Assembly: GCA_009779755.1 (NCBI GenBank)
Contig: WRDO01000009.1
Span: 1-64,000 of the forward strand
Direction of reading: 5' to 3'
From: Defluviitaleaceae bacterium
GTDB taxonomy: Bacteria; Bacillota; Clostridia; Lachnospirales; WQUN01
Length of the DNA stretch: 64,000 nt
Part shown: positions 7,962 to 16,338 of the stretch, piece after piece
How positions within the stretch are numbered: the stretch's first letter is position 1
Layout: every line of letters starts with the position of its first letter
Program-made: the position numbers and the translations under genes
The notes under the pieces: generated by a model
What the model saw: the letters and a program-made list of their open reading frames with translations, nothing else
Told to the model about the DNA's origin: nothing
The model's database searches: none

Positions 7962-8002
7962 GTGTACGGCTACGGTGTATTATTGGGTTTTACGACACGG
8001 TT

Positions 8003-9736
8003 TTATATCATTTGCGAATGATAGATTTCCCGATACACCGCGCAATCGCGCATTAATACCTCGTGGTTGCCGTAACCGGCTGCCGCGCCGCCGTCCATCA
8101 CGAGGATGTGTTCCAAATTGATTACGGATGAGATACGCTGGGTAATCATCACGATCGTGGGCGGCGTCGTCAATACGCGGATCGCTTGCAAAATCGCCGC
8201 CTCGGTTTCCACGTCCACGGCGCTCACGCAATCATCCAAAATTAACAAGGGTGCGTTGCGCACCAGCGCGCGAGCGATGCCGACGCGTTGTTTTTGCCCG
8301 CCTGACAGGTTGACCCCTTTTTGCCCGATAACGGTTTCGTAGCCGTCGGGGTATTCGGAAATGAAGCCATGCGCCTGCGCCGCAACCGCGGCGTTTTTTA
8401 TTTCATCGGGTGTCGCGTCTTCCTTGCCCATACGGATGTTGTCGGCGATTGTCCCGTAAAAAAGCGTATTTTGCTGCGCTACGTAAGCGATACCCGCGCG
8501 GAGCCGGTCGACGTTGCACGTCGCCGTATCCCAATCCCCCACGCGAACCGTACCGGTTGTGGGTTGATACAAAGCGGGGATCAGCTGCACCAGCGAAGTC
8601 TTTCCCGCGCCGGTGGGCCCGATAATACCCAATATCTTCCCGGGGGGCAGGGAAAAAGAAACGTTCCGCAGCACAGGTTCGTCACCCCCGTTGGGGTAAG
8701 TGAAGGATACACCTTCGAACGTTACGCCGATTCCGCACGTTACAGCCCCGTCGGGTGTATCGCACCGAGGGGGGACGACTTTCACAGGCGACACATCCTT
8801 TTCATCCAACACTTCCCCGATCCGCACGGCGGACGCCCGCGCCCGTACGAACATTTGGTAAACGTTAAACAACATCCCCAGCGACATGGAAATCTGCATC
8901 ATATAATTAAGGAAAGCGACGATCTGCCCGACTTGCATTTGCTGCGCGGCTACCCATTCCCGCGCCATCCATAGGGTTGCCACCAGCGATATGTTGACCG
9001 CGAACGAAATGATCGGGAAAAAGATACCCACCGTACGCTGCGCTTTGGTCGCGGTGGCGGCGAGTGCGGTATTGGTCGCGTCGAAGCGTGCCACTTCCTG
9101 GTCGAAGGTGTTATACGCCTTCACCACACGTACGCCGGAAAGGTATTCGCGGGTGACTGCGTTGTTTTTATCAAGGGCTTCCTGCAATCGCGTAAACAGC
9201 GGGAACCCTACCTTCATACTGATATACATAAGGAGCGCGATCAACGGGATAACCCCCGTCAGCACGATCGCCAAGCGGGGGTTTAGAAGGATCGTCATGG
9301 TGACCGCGCCGATAAGCAGGACGGGCGAACGTAAGAACATACGCATCAGGCTGTTGGTAAAGCCCACGAGCTGCGAGGTATCGTTGGTCATGCGGGTGAT
9401 GAGGGAGGCCGTTTCCTGCCTGCCGATGGCGGCGTAGGAAAAGCGGTTAATCCTAGCGAATAAGTCCAGCCGCAAATCCGCGCCGAATTGCTGGGAAACC
9501 CTGCTGGAAATAATACAACGCCCAACCGTAAACGCCGCGCCCACGGCTGTGACGAGCAGCATCAACGCACCCAAGCGCAATACGCGTGCGAGGTCCTGCT
9601 CCATCACGCCTTGGTCGATAATACGTGATACGATCGTGGGGATGAGCAAATCCCCGAACGTACCGAGCACCAAACACACCATACCGATGGCGATCTGCGT
9701 TTGGTAGCGCCGCCAATAGGGCAGGATGTGGCGCAT
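8003..9736 (-). CDS. ABC exporter half with degenerate ATP site (BmrC/TM287-like)
   Basis: A 577-residue fused permease-ATPase: six membrane helices, then an ABC domain with Walker A GPTGAGKTS and signature NLSGGQKQRVGIAR. The Walker B region reads LLILDDCVSAVD, with Asp where the catalytic Glu should be, and the switch region is VMITQR, with Gln in place of His. Exactly this combination marks the non-catalytic half of heterodimeric exporters such as TM287/288 and BmrCD. A canonical half exists 2 kb away at 11789-13654 on the other strand. The ATG shares a base with the stop of the methyltransferase gene (TGATG), so the two are coupled. Likely role: drug or lipid-like export at the plasma membrane. 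Confidence 0.93.
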   Translation of the reverse strand: MRHILPYWRRYQTQIAIGMVCLVLGTFGDLLIPTIVSRIIDQGVMEQDLARVLRLGALMLLVTAVGAAFTVGRCIISSRVSQQFGADLRLDLFARINRFSYAAIGRQETASLITRMTNDTSQLVGFTNSLMRMFLRSPVLLIGAVTMTILLNPRLAIVLTGVIPLIALLMYISMKVGFPLFTRLQEALDKNNAVTREYLSGVRVVKAYNTFDQEVARFDATNTALAATATKAQRTVGIFFPIISFAVNISLVATLWMAREWVAAQQMQVGQIVAFLNYMMQISMSLGMLFNVYQMFVRARASAVRIGEVLDEKDVSPVKVVPPRCDTPDGAVTCGIGVTFEGVSFTYPNGGDEPVLRNVSFSLPPGKILGIIGPTGAGKTSLVQLIPALYQPTTGTVRVGDWDTATCNVDRLRAGIAYVAQQNTLFYGTIADNIRMGKEDATPDEIKNAAVAAQAHGFISEYPDGYETVIGQKGVNLSGGQKQRVGIARALVRNAPLLILDDCVSAVDVETEAAILQAIRVLTTPPTIVMITQRISSVINLEHILVMDGGAAAGYGNHEVLMRDCAVYREIYHSQMI

Positions 9737-10593
9737 CAGCGTTTACTTACGAGGGGCTTCAACGCGGAGAGCGGCGCGCCGGATTCGTAGGAAATATAGG
9801 TTTCCAGCACGTCGCCCGTATTGACGGCGATCGGGCTTTCCAACGGGTGGATCAAATAATGGTTGTGCCAATCGGTAATTTCCCGTGTATCGGGGTCAAC
9901 GGCCAGCAGGTTTTTCGTGATGAAGCGCAGGGCGTTGACCGTCCCGACGGTGTTTACGGACAGTGTGCCGCGCCATTCTATGTATAAATCATAAGGTTGT
10001 CCGTACATGGCTTGGTGGTACGGAACGGGGTCACCCATCGGGGTGAGGTCGGTGTTCTCCGAATAAGGGTCGTTAAACATGGGAACGGCGGCGCGGTAGC
10101 CGTGGAAATCGAAGGGATGGTGAACGGGCTGCACAGCCTGTATCGTGGCGAAGGGGATGAAGAGGGGAAGCATACCGTCGAATTTGCGTTGGTAATTACG
10201 CTTAAACGCGTCGATGACCTGCAATTGCTTTTCACGTAATAAACCGACGTGCAGCATTTCACATATGACGGCGTCGATCGGTTCGGGCGGGATAAAATCA
10301 CAGGCGTCCAAATGGATTACCTCCACGCGTTCGCCGCCCGGGTTAACGGAAAGGATGCGGCGGGTTTCATTAACGAGCTCGGGATTATATTCCACGTAAT
10401 AAACCTTGCGCGCCTTTTGCGCGGCGAAAAACGAAAGCACACCCGTGCCGCCGCCCAATTCCACCACAACCGCGCCTTCGTACACGACTTGGTTGATAGC
10501 GGCTTTAAAGCCGGTCATGCGCGCCGGGTCAAGCAGCATGTTGTGGTGATAATGCAGGGGGATGAATTGGCCGAGTTCGTTTTTGGCGTCCAT
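9736..10593 (-). CDS. PRMT-like SAM-dependent methyltransferase
   Basis: A 285-residue class I methyltransferase whose motifs match the protein arginine methyltransferase fold. These are SAM motif I VVVELGGGTGVLSFF, acidic post-I YYVEYNPE, a double-Glu-like loop ICEMLHVGLLREKQ and, in the C-terminal beta-barrel part, DWHNHYLIHPLESP followed by NTGDVL, which resembles the THW loop and the P-x-x-V-x-x-G-D strand of PRMTs. A GGAGG ribosome binding site precedes the start. It is translationally coupled to the ABC half-exporter downstream. Bacterial PRMT-like enzymes are uncommon; the substrate could be a protein or a secondary metabolite. The family assignment is by motif, not by search. Confidence 0.8.
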   Translation of the reverse strand: MDAKNELGQFIPLHYHHNMLLDPARMTGFKAAINQVVYEGAVVVELGGGTGVLSFFAAQKARKVYYVEYNPELVNETRRILSVNPGGERVEVIHLDACDFIPPEPIDAVICEMLHVGLLREKQLQVIDAFKRNYQRKFDGMLPLFIPFATIQAVQPVHHPFDFHGYRAAVPMFNDPYSENTDLTPMGDPVPYHQAMYGQPYDLYIEWRGTLSVNTVGTVNALRFITKNLLAVDPDTREITDWHNHYLIHPLESPIAVNTGDVLETYISYESGAPLSALKPLVSKR

Positions 10594-10784
10594 TTTTGGC
10601 CTCCGTCCGGCAATGATACCTAATGTACATAGAATTGTGACCCATTGTTACATGTTCGCAGTTTAGCATTTGTCTGCGCCTATTTCAATGGATGCCGGTA
10701 TATTGTCGGGTGATCGTCGGCGGGTGACGAAAGTATCGATTAGTGCTACTATAACGGCACCATATCTCCGAAAGGATGCTTCCC

Positions 10785-11789
10785 ATGCCCGAAACGAAAC
10801 CCTATTACGGTTTTAACTTCCTGTGGATGTTTTCCAAGTGGCGCGAGGATATGAAGCCCGCGCCGCCTGATTTGAAGGAACTGGACTTTGTGGCTAAGCA
10901 CGGCTTCAATTTTGTGCGGGTGCCGACGGATTACCGCTTTTGGACGGAAGGGTTCGATTATTTGAAGCCCGATGAGCGGGTCTTTGAGGATTATATCGAT
11001 AAGTATTTGGACGAATGCACGAAGCGCGGGCTGCATATGAGCTTAAACATCCACCGCGCGCCGGGGTATTGTATCAATCGGAACGACATAGAAAAGCATA
11101 ACCTTTGGGCGGATAAGGAAGCGCAGGACGCGTTCCTTTTTTTGTGGGAAACCTTCGCCAAGCGATACAAGGGCGTGGGGAGCGATAAGCTGAGCTTCGA
11201 TTTGCTTAACGAGCCGCCCGATATCGGCCAATACGGCTGCACGCGCGACGTACATGAAAAGCTGATGCGCCGTGTCATCGCCGCGATACGCGCCGCCGAC
11301 CCCAAGCGGGAAATCGTAATCGACGGCTTGGAAGGCGGGCATACGGCCATGCCCGAGCTTGCCGACGCGGGTGTGGTACACAGCGGGCGCGGATACACGC
11401 CCTTCCCCGTGAGCCACCATAAAGCGGAATGGGTAAGCGTGGAAAACATGCCCGAGCCGGTATACCCGGGCGAAATGTGGGGCGAATATTGGGACCGTAA
11501 AGCGCTGGTTGAATTCTACCAACCGTGGCGTGACGTGGAGAAAGCCGGGGCGAAGGTGCATATCGGCGAATTCGGTTGCTATAACAAAACACCGAACGAC
11601 ATCGCCTTGCGCTGGCTGACGGATTTATTTGACGTGTACCGCGAATTCGGCTGGGGGTACGCGCTTTGGAATTTTAAAGGGACCTTCGGGATCATCGACC
11701 ACGGGCGCGCGGGCGCAAAATTTGAAAAGATGGACGGCTTTAACGTGGACAGGGACTTATTCGAGCTGATGGTTAACAACCGCGTATAA
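10785..11789 (+). CDS. Glycoside hydrolase family 5 (cellulase-like) enzyme
   Basis: The 334-residue (beta/alpha)8 protein has both GH5 catalytic motifs: the acid/base Glu in SFDLLNEPPDIGQY and the nucleophile Glu in KVHIGEFGCYNKT. It also has HGFNFVRVPTDYRFW and SLNIHRAPGY, typical of the family. I chose the ATG at 10785 because AAAGGA at 10771-10776 then lies 8 bases upstream; the earlier ATG at 10776 overlaps that site. There is no signal peptide, so it should act in the cytoplasm, perhaps on imported oligosaccharides. Its stop overlaps the next start as TAATG, linking it to an ABC exporter half. Confidence 0.92.
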   Translation: MPETKPYYGFNFLWMFSKWREDMKPAPPDLKELDFVAKHGFNFVRVPTDYRFWTEGFDYLKPDERVFEDYIDKYLDECTKRGLHMSLNIHRAPGYCINRNDIEKHNLWADKEAQDAFLFLWETFAKRYKGVGSDKLSFDLLNEPPDIGQYGCTRDVHEKLMRRVIAAIRAADPKREIVIDGLEGGHTAMPELADAGVVHSGRGYTPFPVSHHKAEWVSVENMPEPVYPGEMWGEYWDRKALVEFYQPWRDVEKAGAKVHIGEFGCYNKTPNDIALRWLTDLFDVYREFGWGYALWNFKGTFGIIDHGRAGAKFEKMDGFNVDRDLFELMVNNRV

Positions 11790-13654
11790 TGCCGCCGCGT
11801 AATAACGCCCCCGCCGACCCGCCGCCGCCGATACCCGGGCGGGGACCGCAAGGCAACTTCGGGCGCGGGGGCAACCGCTTCCAGCGCGAACGCGAACGGC
11901 CGAGGAACTTCTTTAAAACGGTGTTCCGTTTGTTGGGGTATTTCCGCGAGCAATGGTATGCGTTGCCGGTTATATTTGTATTGAGCTTGGGCGCGACCGC
12001 CGCGGCGTTGGTCGGGCCTTTTCTGATTGGGCGCGTGATCGACGGGCTTGTATATCCGTATCCCGCGCCGGAAGTCACGCGCTTTGCCATTCCCATCTTC
12101 ACGTTATTAATCATCCTGTATTTTTGGGATTCCTGCACGCAATTCCTGCAAACGTGGGTGGTGGCGGGCGCGAGCCAACGGTTGGTGCGCAGTATGCGGC
12201 ATTACCTGTTTAAACATTTGCAACGTTTGCCGATCCAATTCTTTGATTCGTACATGCATGGGGAATTGATGAGCCGCCTGTCCAACGATACGGACAATAT
12301 CGCGGGTATCCTCGGCATGGCGTTGGTACAGTTGACATCGATTTTGATTACCGTCACGGGTGTGCTGGCGATGATGCTTTGGCTGTCGCCGACGATGACC
12401 TTTTTCGCGCTGGTGAGCGTGCCGCTTTTCTTTTTCGTGAGCAAGACGATCGGCGCAAAGACGCGTAATCACTTCCGCGAGCAGCAGCTTGCGTTGGGCT
12501 TACTCAACGCGAAAATCGAAGAGGACATCACCGGTATGGCGGTGATTAAAGCGTACGGTTACGAGCGTAAATCCGTCGCCGACTTCGCCGAAATCAACGA
12601 ACGCTTGCGGACGGCGGGCACGCAAGCGCAGATATGGTCGGGCTTTATTATGCCCGCGATGAACGTGATTAATAATTTGAGCCTTGCGGTCGTGGCTTTC
12701 GCGGGGGCGGTGCTGGCGATCAACGGGAGTATTACCGTAGGGGTGATCGCGTCGTTTATCGCGTACGCGCGGCAATTCGGGCGGCCGTTGAACGATTTGG
12801 CTTCGACGTATAACCAAATGCAATCTGCGTTGGCCAGCACCGAGCGCGTGTTCGAAATCTTGGATGTGGCGGGGGAAGCCCCCGACGAACCGAGTGCCGT
12901 CGAATTAACGCAAACGCGCGGCGATATCTCCTTTAAAAACGTGCGCTTCGGCTACGAACCCGATAAACCGATCATCGACGGCCTCAATTTCGACGCGCCG
13001 AGCGGTTCGGTGATTGCGCTCGTGGGCCCGACGGGGGCGGGCAAGACGACGGTCGTTAACCTGATCGCCCGCTTCTACGAAATCGACGGCGGGGAAATTT
13101 TGTTGGACGGGAAGCCTTTAACGGCTTATACGCGCAATTCCCTGCGGCGGTCCTTCGGGATCGTGTTGCAAGATACTTACCTGTTTACGGGGACGATCAT
13201 GGAAAACCTGCGCTACGGCAAACCTTCCGCAAGCGACGACGAAGTAAAACAAGCGGCGAAGCTGGTGGGAGCGGACCGTTTTATCCGCCAGCTCCCCGAG
13301 GGTTATTCCACGCCGCTTTCGGAAAACAGCCGAAACCTAAGCTCCGGCCAACGTCAACTGCTCGCCGTCGTACGTTGTGTACTGGCAAATCCGGACATCC
13401 TAATCTTGGATGAAGCGACGTCATCGGTGGACACCCGTACGGAGGCGAAGATACAGGAAGCGATGGGTATGCTGATGAAGGGGCGCACCGGCTTCGTCAT
13501 CGCGCACCGCTTGCGCACCGTAGCCGGGGCGGATCGGATTTTGGTGGTGGATAAAGGGCAAATCGTAGAGCAAGGTAACCATGCGGAATTGATGGAGCAA
13601 AACGGTGTGTATAGAAGGATGTTTGAAATGCAGTTAAGGGGAATAATGACATAA
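11789..13654 (+). CDS. ABC exporter half with canonical ATP site (BmrD/TM288-like)
   Basis: A 621-residue permease-ATPase fusion. A Pro/Gly/Arg-rich N-terminal tail of about 45 residues precedes six transmembrane helices. The ABC domain has Walker A GPTGAGKTT, signature NLSSGQRQLLAVVR, Walker B LILDEATSSVD with the catalytic Glu, and the switch His in FVIAHRLRTV. It is thus the catalytically complete type, complementary to the degenerate half at 8003-9736. Translation is coupled to the GH5 gene (TAATG overlap) and no separate ribosome binding site is visible. A homodimeric exporter remains possible. Confidence 0.93.
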   Translation: MPPRNNAPADPPPPIPGRGPQGNFGRGGNRFQRERERPRNFFKTVFRLLGYFREQWYALPVIFVLSLGATAAALVGPFLIGRVIDGLVYPYPAPEVTRFAIPIFTLLIILYFWDSCTQFLQTWVVAGASQRLVRSMRHYLFKHLQRLPIQFFDSYMHGELMSRLSNDTDNIAGILGMALVQLTSILITVTGVLAMMLWLSPTMTFFALVSVPLFFFVSKTIGAKTRNHFREQQLALGLLNAKIEEDITGMAVIKAYGYERKSVADFAEINERLRTAGTQAQIWSGFIMPAMNVINNLSLAVVAFAGAVLAINGSITVGVIASFIAYARQFGRPLNDLASTYNQMQSALASTERVFEILDVAGEAPDEPSAVELTQTRGDISFKNVRFGYEPDKPIIDGLNFDAPSGSVIALVGPTGAGKTTVVNLIARFYEIDGGEILLDGKPLTAYTRNSLRRSFGIVLQDTYLFTGTIMENLRYGKPSASDDEVKQAAKLVGADRFIRQLPEGYSTPLSENSRNLSSGQRQLLAVVRCVLANPDILILDEATSSVDTRTEAKIQEAMGMLMKGRTGFVIAHRLRTVAGADRILVVDKGQIVEQGNHAELMEQNGVYRRMFEMQLRGIMT

Positions 13655-13699
13655 ACATCAGCAATCAAACGGACATACGAATAAAAGGAGTTAAAGACG

Positions 13700-15220
13700 A
13701 TGAAGCGTTTTATTGTAAACTACGTGTTCGATCGAAAGTGGGCTCTGTTGTACGTCAGTATTATTTTTGCGCTGTCCTTAATTCCGCTGTTGTACATCAC
13801 CCGCTTTAGCCATCCGAGTGCCGACGATTTTTCGTACGGCAACCATACCGTGCATGTATGGCGAGAAACAGGCTCTGTAACGCGTCTTCTTTCGGCCGCC
13901 GCGGAGGGGACGAGGGGTGTCTATAATTCTTGGCAAGGTTCGTTTGCGGCGGTGTTTGTGATGACGCTGCATCCGGCGGTCTTTAATGAATCGCTGTATA
14001 TGTTCGGCCCTATGTTGATGCTTTTGGGATTTGTTGCCGCAACAATGTTTTTGTTAAAGGTAATAATGATGGATTGTTTGGGAATGGATAAATATGCTTG
14101 CGGCATCATAACCGTTGTCTTTACGTTTATTTCCGTACAATTCATATTTTGCCCGGTCGAAGGATTTTATTGGTACAATTCGGCTTTATATTATACGGGG
14201 TTTCATTCGCTTTCCCTGTTATTATTTTCATTTATTTTGCTTTCGATCCGATCGGAAAACAGGCGCGCCGTTATTATCTATACGATCGCCGTCCCACTCA
14301 TTGCCTTTTTGGTGGGCGGAAGCAATTTTGTTACGGCATTAATATCCACTTCGATAATGGCATTGATAACGATGTATTGCGTCATCGTCAAACGCGGTAA
14401 ATGGCTTGCCCCTTCTTTAGGGTTGATAATGATTTGTATCGCGCTGGTTATTTCCGTAACGGCGCCCGGCAATGCCGTGAGGCAGGTACATTTTACAAGC
14501 ATGGACCCTTTGTTAGCCATTGTCAGGTCATTTGAATACGCGTTTCATTTTATATCGTTGGTTATCCGCGCGCCTATTTGGCTCGGGTTTGTCGCTTTAA
14601 TCCCGATCATCTACGGATCCTTGCGTAATTGTGCGTTCCGTTTTCGTTATCCGGTATGGGTAGTCATCGTTATGTATGGAATTTACGCGAGCACGTTTAC
14701 GCCAAACCTATATTCGTGGTCATCCTACGGGCCCGCACGCGTGGTAAACATTAATTTCTTCGCCTTCCTGTTCTTCTTGCTTTTTTCGATTATATATATT
14801 TGCGGCAGCATCGCTTCTTATTCGAATCAAAAAACACAATTAACATCGAGGGTACGAAGCAAAAAGACACGCCAATCATCCGTCATCGAAAACCCGATCA
14901 TAACCGCCGTATTAGCGTTAGCCTTCCTTACCGTTTGCGTTCACGCGTTGATTAGAGACACGAATTCGATGACGAGTATCAGTGCCGCCGGTTCACTTAT
15001 CACCGGAGAGGCACGAACCTTTCACGAAGAAAACCTGACTCGGCGTGAAATCCTGCTGAATCCGAATATTCGGGATGCCGAATTGCTTGAATTCAGCGTT
15101 AAACCCCGTGTATTGTTCCACACTCTTGACATAACACCTGACCCAACCGTTTGGCCCAATACAAGCCTTGCGGATTTCTATAACAAGGATTCGGTTACTT
15201 TAATACCCCGCAAGCCATAA
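13700..15220 (+). CDS. Polytopic membrane protein, DUF6056/GtrII-like
   Basis: A 506-residue protein with roughly ten hydrophobic segments, beginning with a helix near residues 14-33. An extracytoplasmic loop holds RFSHPSADDFSYGN and further on YNSWQGSFAAVF. The D-D-F and W-x-G-x-F positions resemble DUF6056 and other GtrII-like membrane proteins related to GT-C glycosyltransferases, where acidic residues in the first loop act in catalysis. The C-terminus (about residues 440-506) is soluble. An AAGGAG site precedes the ATG. Base composition is AT-richer than the ABC gene upstream. Family placement is tentative; a role in glycosylating envelope polymers is inference. Confidence 0.65.
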   Translation: MKRFIVNYVFDRKWALLYVSIIFALSLIPLLYITRFSHPSADDFSYGNHTVHVWRETGSVTRLLSAAAEGTRGVYNSWQGSFAAVFVMTLHPAVFNESLYMFGPMLMLLGFVAATMFLLKVIMMDCLGMDKYACGIITVVFTFISVQFIFCPVEGFYWYNSALYYTGFHSLSLLLFSFILLSIRSENRRAVIIYTIAVPLIAFLVGGSNFVTALISTSIMALITMYCVIVKRGKWLAPSLGLIMICIALVISVTAPGNAVRQVHFTSMDPLLAIVRSFEYAFHFISLVIRAPIWLGFVALIPIIYGSLRNCAFRFRYPVWVVIVMYGIYASTFTPNLYSWSSYGPARVVNINFFAFLFFLLFSIIYICGSIASYSNQKTQLTSRVRSKKTRQSSVIENPIITAVLALAFLTVCVHALIRDTNSMTSISAAGSLITGEARTFHEENLTRREILLNPNIRDAELLEFSVKPRVLFHTLDITPDPTVWPNTSLADFYNKDSVTLIPRKP

Positions 15221-15367
15221 CGTGAAGGTTGTACGCTTATGTCCATCAAGCGGTCGTGTGATAGTAATTAAGGTTCTGCTTGCCCCGCATACCCGCACAT
15301 GTTATCATCCCCACGCAAAGTGCGCGATAATCCCGCACATTCGTGCCCGATTACGCATGGGGCCGCC

Positions 15368-15455
15368 ACCCATTACCAAAAACGGCGCGTTTGCCTGTTG
15401 CGGTCTGTGACCGCTAAAATTTCATATCGGGGAGGAGAAACCCATTACAAAAAAC
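15368..15455 (+). repeat. Imperfect direct repeat of the ATT-start gene's 5' end
   Basis: The 16-base string at 15368-15383 recurs at 15440-15455 with one mismatch (ACCCATTACcAAAAAC versus ACCCATTACaAAAAAC), and both are followed closely by CGCGT. In the downstream copy this is the start of the gene read from ATT. In the upstream copy the same frame gives only I-T-K-N-G-A-F-A-C-C-G-L before a stop at 15408-15410. It may be a remnant of a duplicated 5' end or a short leader reading frame. The rest of 15221-15443 holds no gene I can support. Confidence 0.45.
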
Positions 15456-16178
15456 ATCCGCGTCATAGACGAGCAGGGTAATTCGTATGAAGCAACGTAT
15501 CCCAAACGGGCCAAAGGGCTCGTTAAGCACGGACGGGCACGCTTCATAAATGAAAGTACAATTTGCCTGCTTTCGCCGAATACCTTATTCGGCGCCGGAG
15601 CGTGTCCGCCAAATAATCATTTGGAGGACAATTTTATGAATATACCGAATATTTTAAGCAATCAGGAAGTTGTCGACCTTACCGAAGCTATGAAGGACAT
15701 CGACCCCCGCTCCAACGGCCCGAGGCCGGAAGCACCCCCGGTTCCGCCCGCACCCCCTGCACCTCCCGCACCCCCTGCACCCCCCGCACCCCCCGCCCCA
15801 TCGGCGCCGGCTGCACACGATACGCTGACCGAACTGCTCAACCGTATCGACGCCATCATCCAAAACACCGCCCACATCAATGAAGCGGTACATTCGATTA
15901 AGGATATGGCTGAAAGCGGTGAGTTGTGTGAAGAAACCGCCGGAATATTTATAAACGGCGTGGTGGATGTTGTAAAAGCCCGCGAGCATACCAACCAATG
16001 CGCGATCAACCTGTTGGAAGAAATGTACAACACCGCAAAGACCGTAAAAACCGGGAACTTTGCAAGCGATCTGATAGGCTTGGGCGGATTGGGCTTGGAC
16101 ATCGACGGTATGGTCAGCAGCCTGCCGCCGCAAGAAAAACTGAACTTTCTGCGTGAAGTGCTGGGCATGAAAGCCTAA
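15444..16178 (+). CDS. Uncharacterised protein with apparent ATT start; PLMP-like N-terminus and Pro-rich linker
   Basis: The frame is open from 15411, but no ATG, GTG or TTG occurs until 15621. A strong GGGGAGGAG (15429-15437) sits 6 bases before ATT at 15444. The region from there is clearly protein-like, so I start at ATT (244 residues). Residues 1-45 include IRVIDEQGNSYEATYP, RAKGLVKHGRARFI and TICLLSP. That order (V-x-D-x-x-G, T-x-P-x-R-A-x-x-L-x-x-G-R-A) resembles the N-terminal PLMP/RRXRR segment of IscB-type proteins. Next comes a Pro-Pro-Ala repeat linker (about 101-118), then a helical C-terminal part (NRIDAIIQNTAHINEAVHSI). No nuclease domain follows. A strong terminator ends the unit. 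Function is unknown. Confidence 0.75.
   Translation: MTKNIRVIDEQGNSYEATYPKRAKGLVKHGRARFINESTICLLSPNTLFGAGACPPNNHLEDNFMNIPNILSNQEVVDLTEAMKDIDPRSNGPRPEAPPVPPAPPAPPAPPAPPAPPAPSAPAAHDTLTELLNRIDAIIQNTAHINEAVHSIKDMAESGELCEETAGIFINGVVDVVKAREHTNQCAINLLEEMYNTAKTVKTGNFASDLIGLGGLGLDIDGMVSSLPPQEKLNFLREVLGMKA
15744..15797 (+). repeat. Six tandem 9-bp Pro-Pro-Ala coding units
   Basis: Six in-frame units of the form CCN-CCN-GCN encode (Pro-Pro-Ala)6 within the ATT-start gene and are flanked by further Pro/Ala codons. Synonymous third bases differ between units, so the tract is not a pure DNA repeat. It looks like a flexible linker between the N-terminal domain and the helical C-terminal part. Confidence 0.9.
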
Positions 16179-16200
16179 CCCAAAATCATATCAAATATCG

Positions 16201-16230
16201 GCCCGCGTAAAAATACGCGGGTCTTTTTTT
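16201..16230 (+). terminator. Rho-independent terminator
   Basis: A perfect 8-bp stem, CCCGCGTA (16202-16209) with TACGCGGG (16214-16221), closes a 4-base A loop and is followed by T-C and seven T residues. It lies 22 bases after the stop of the ATT-start gene and separates it from the VanY-VanR-VanS unit. Confidence 0.95.
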
Positions 16231-16338
16231 GGTTCTTTGAAAATCCTTAACCTTTTGTGTCCGTGATTTTTGATTTCCCCGTATAAAGTGTCCTCCTAAG
16301 CGGATTTACCCGCCATATCACAACAAACGGAGGATAAC

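Noticed and set aside
7900..8002. CIRCE/HrcA operator before the Hsp70 cluster
   Set aside because: No inverted repeat of the TTAGCACTC-N9-GAGTGCTAA type is present in the intergenic sequence.
15222..15410. 62-codon frame between the membrane protein and the ATT-start gene
   Set aside because: It has no ribosome binding site, no recognisable protein character and overlaps the repeat of the downstream gene's 5' end.
15744..15797. Proline-codon repeats as a possible CRISPR or minisatellite
   Set aside because: The units are 9 bp, in frame and synonymously varied without spacers; they encode a Pro-Pro-Ala linker.
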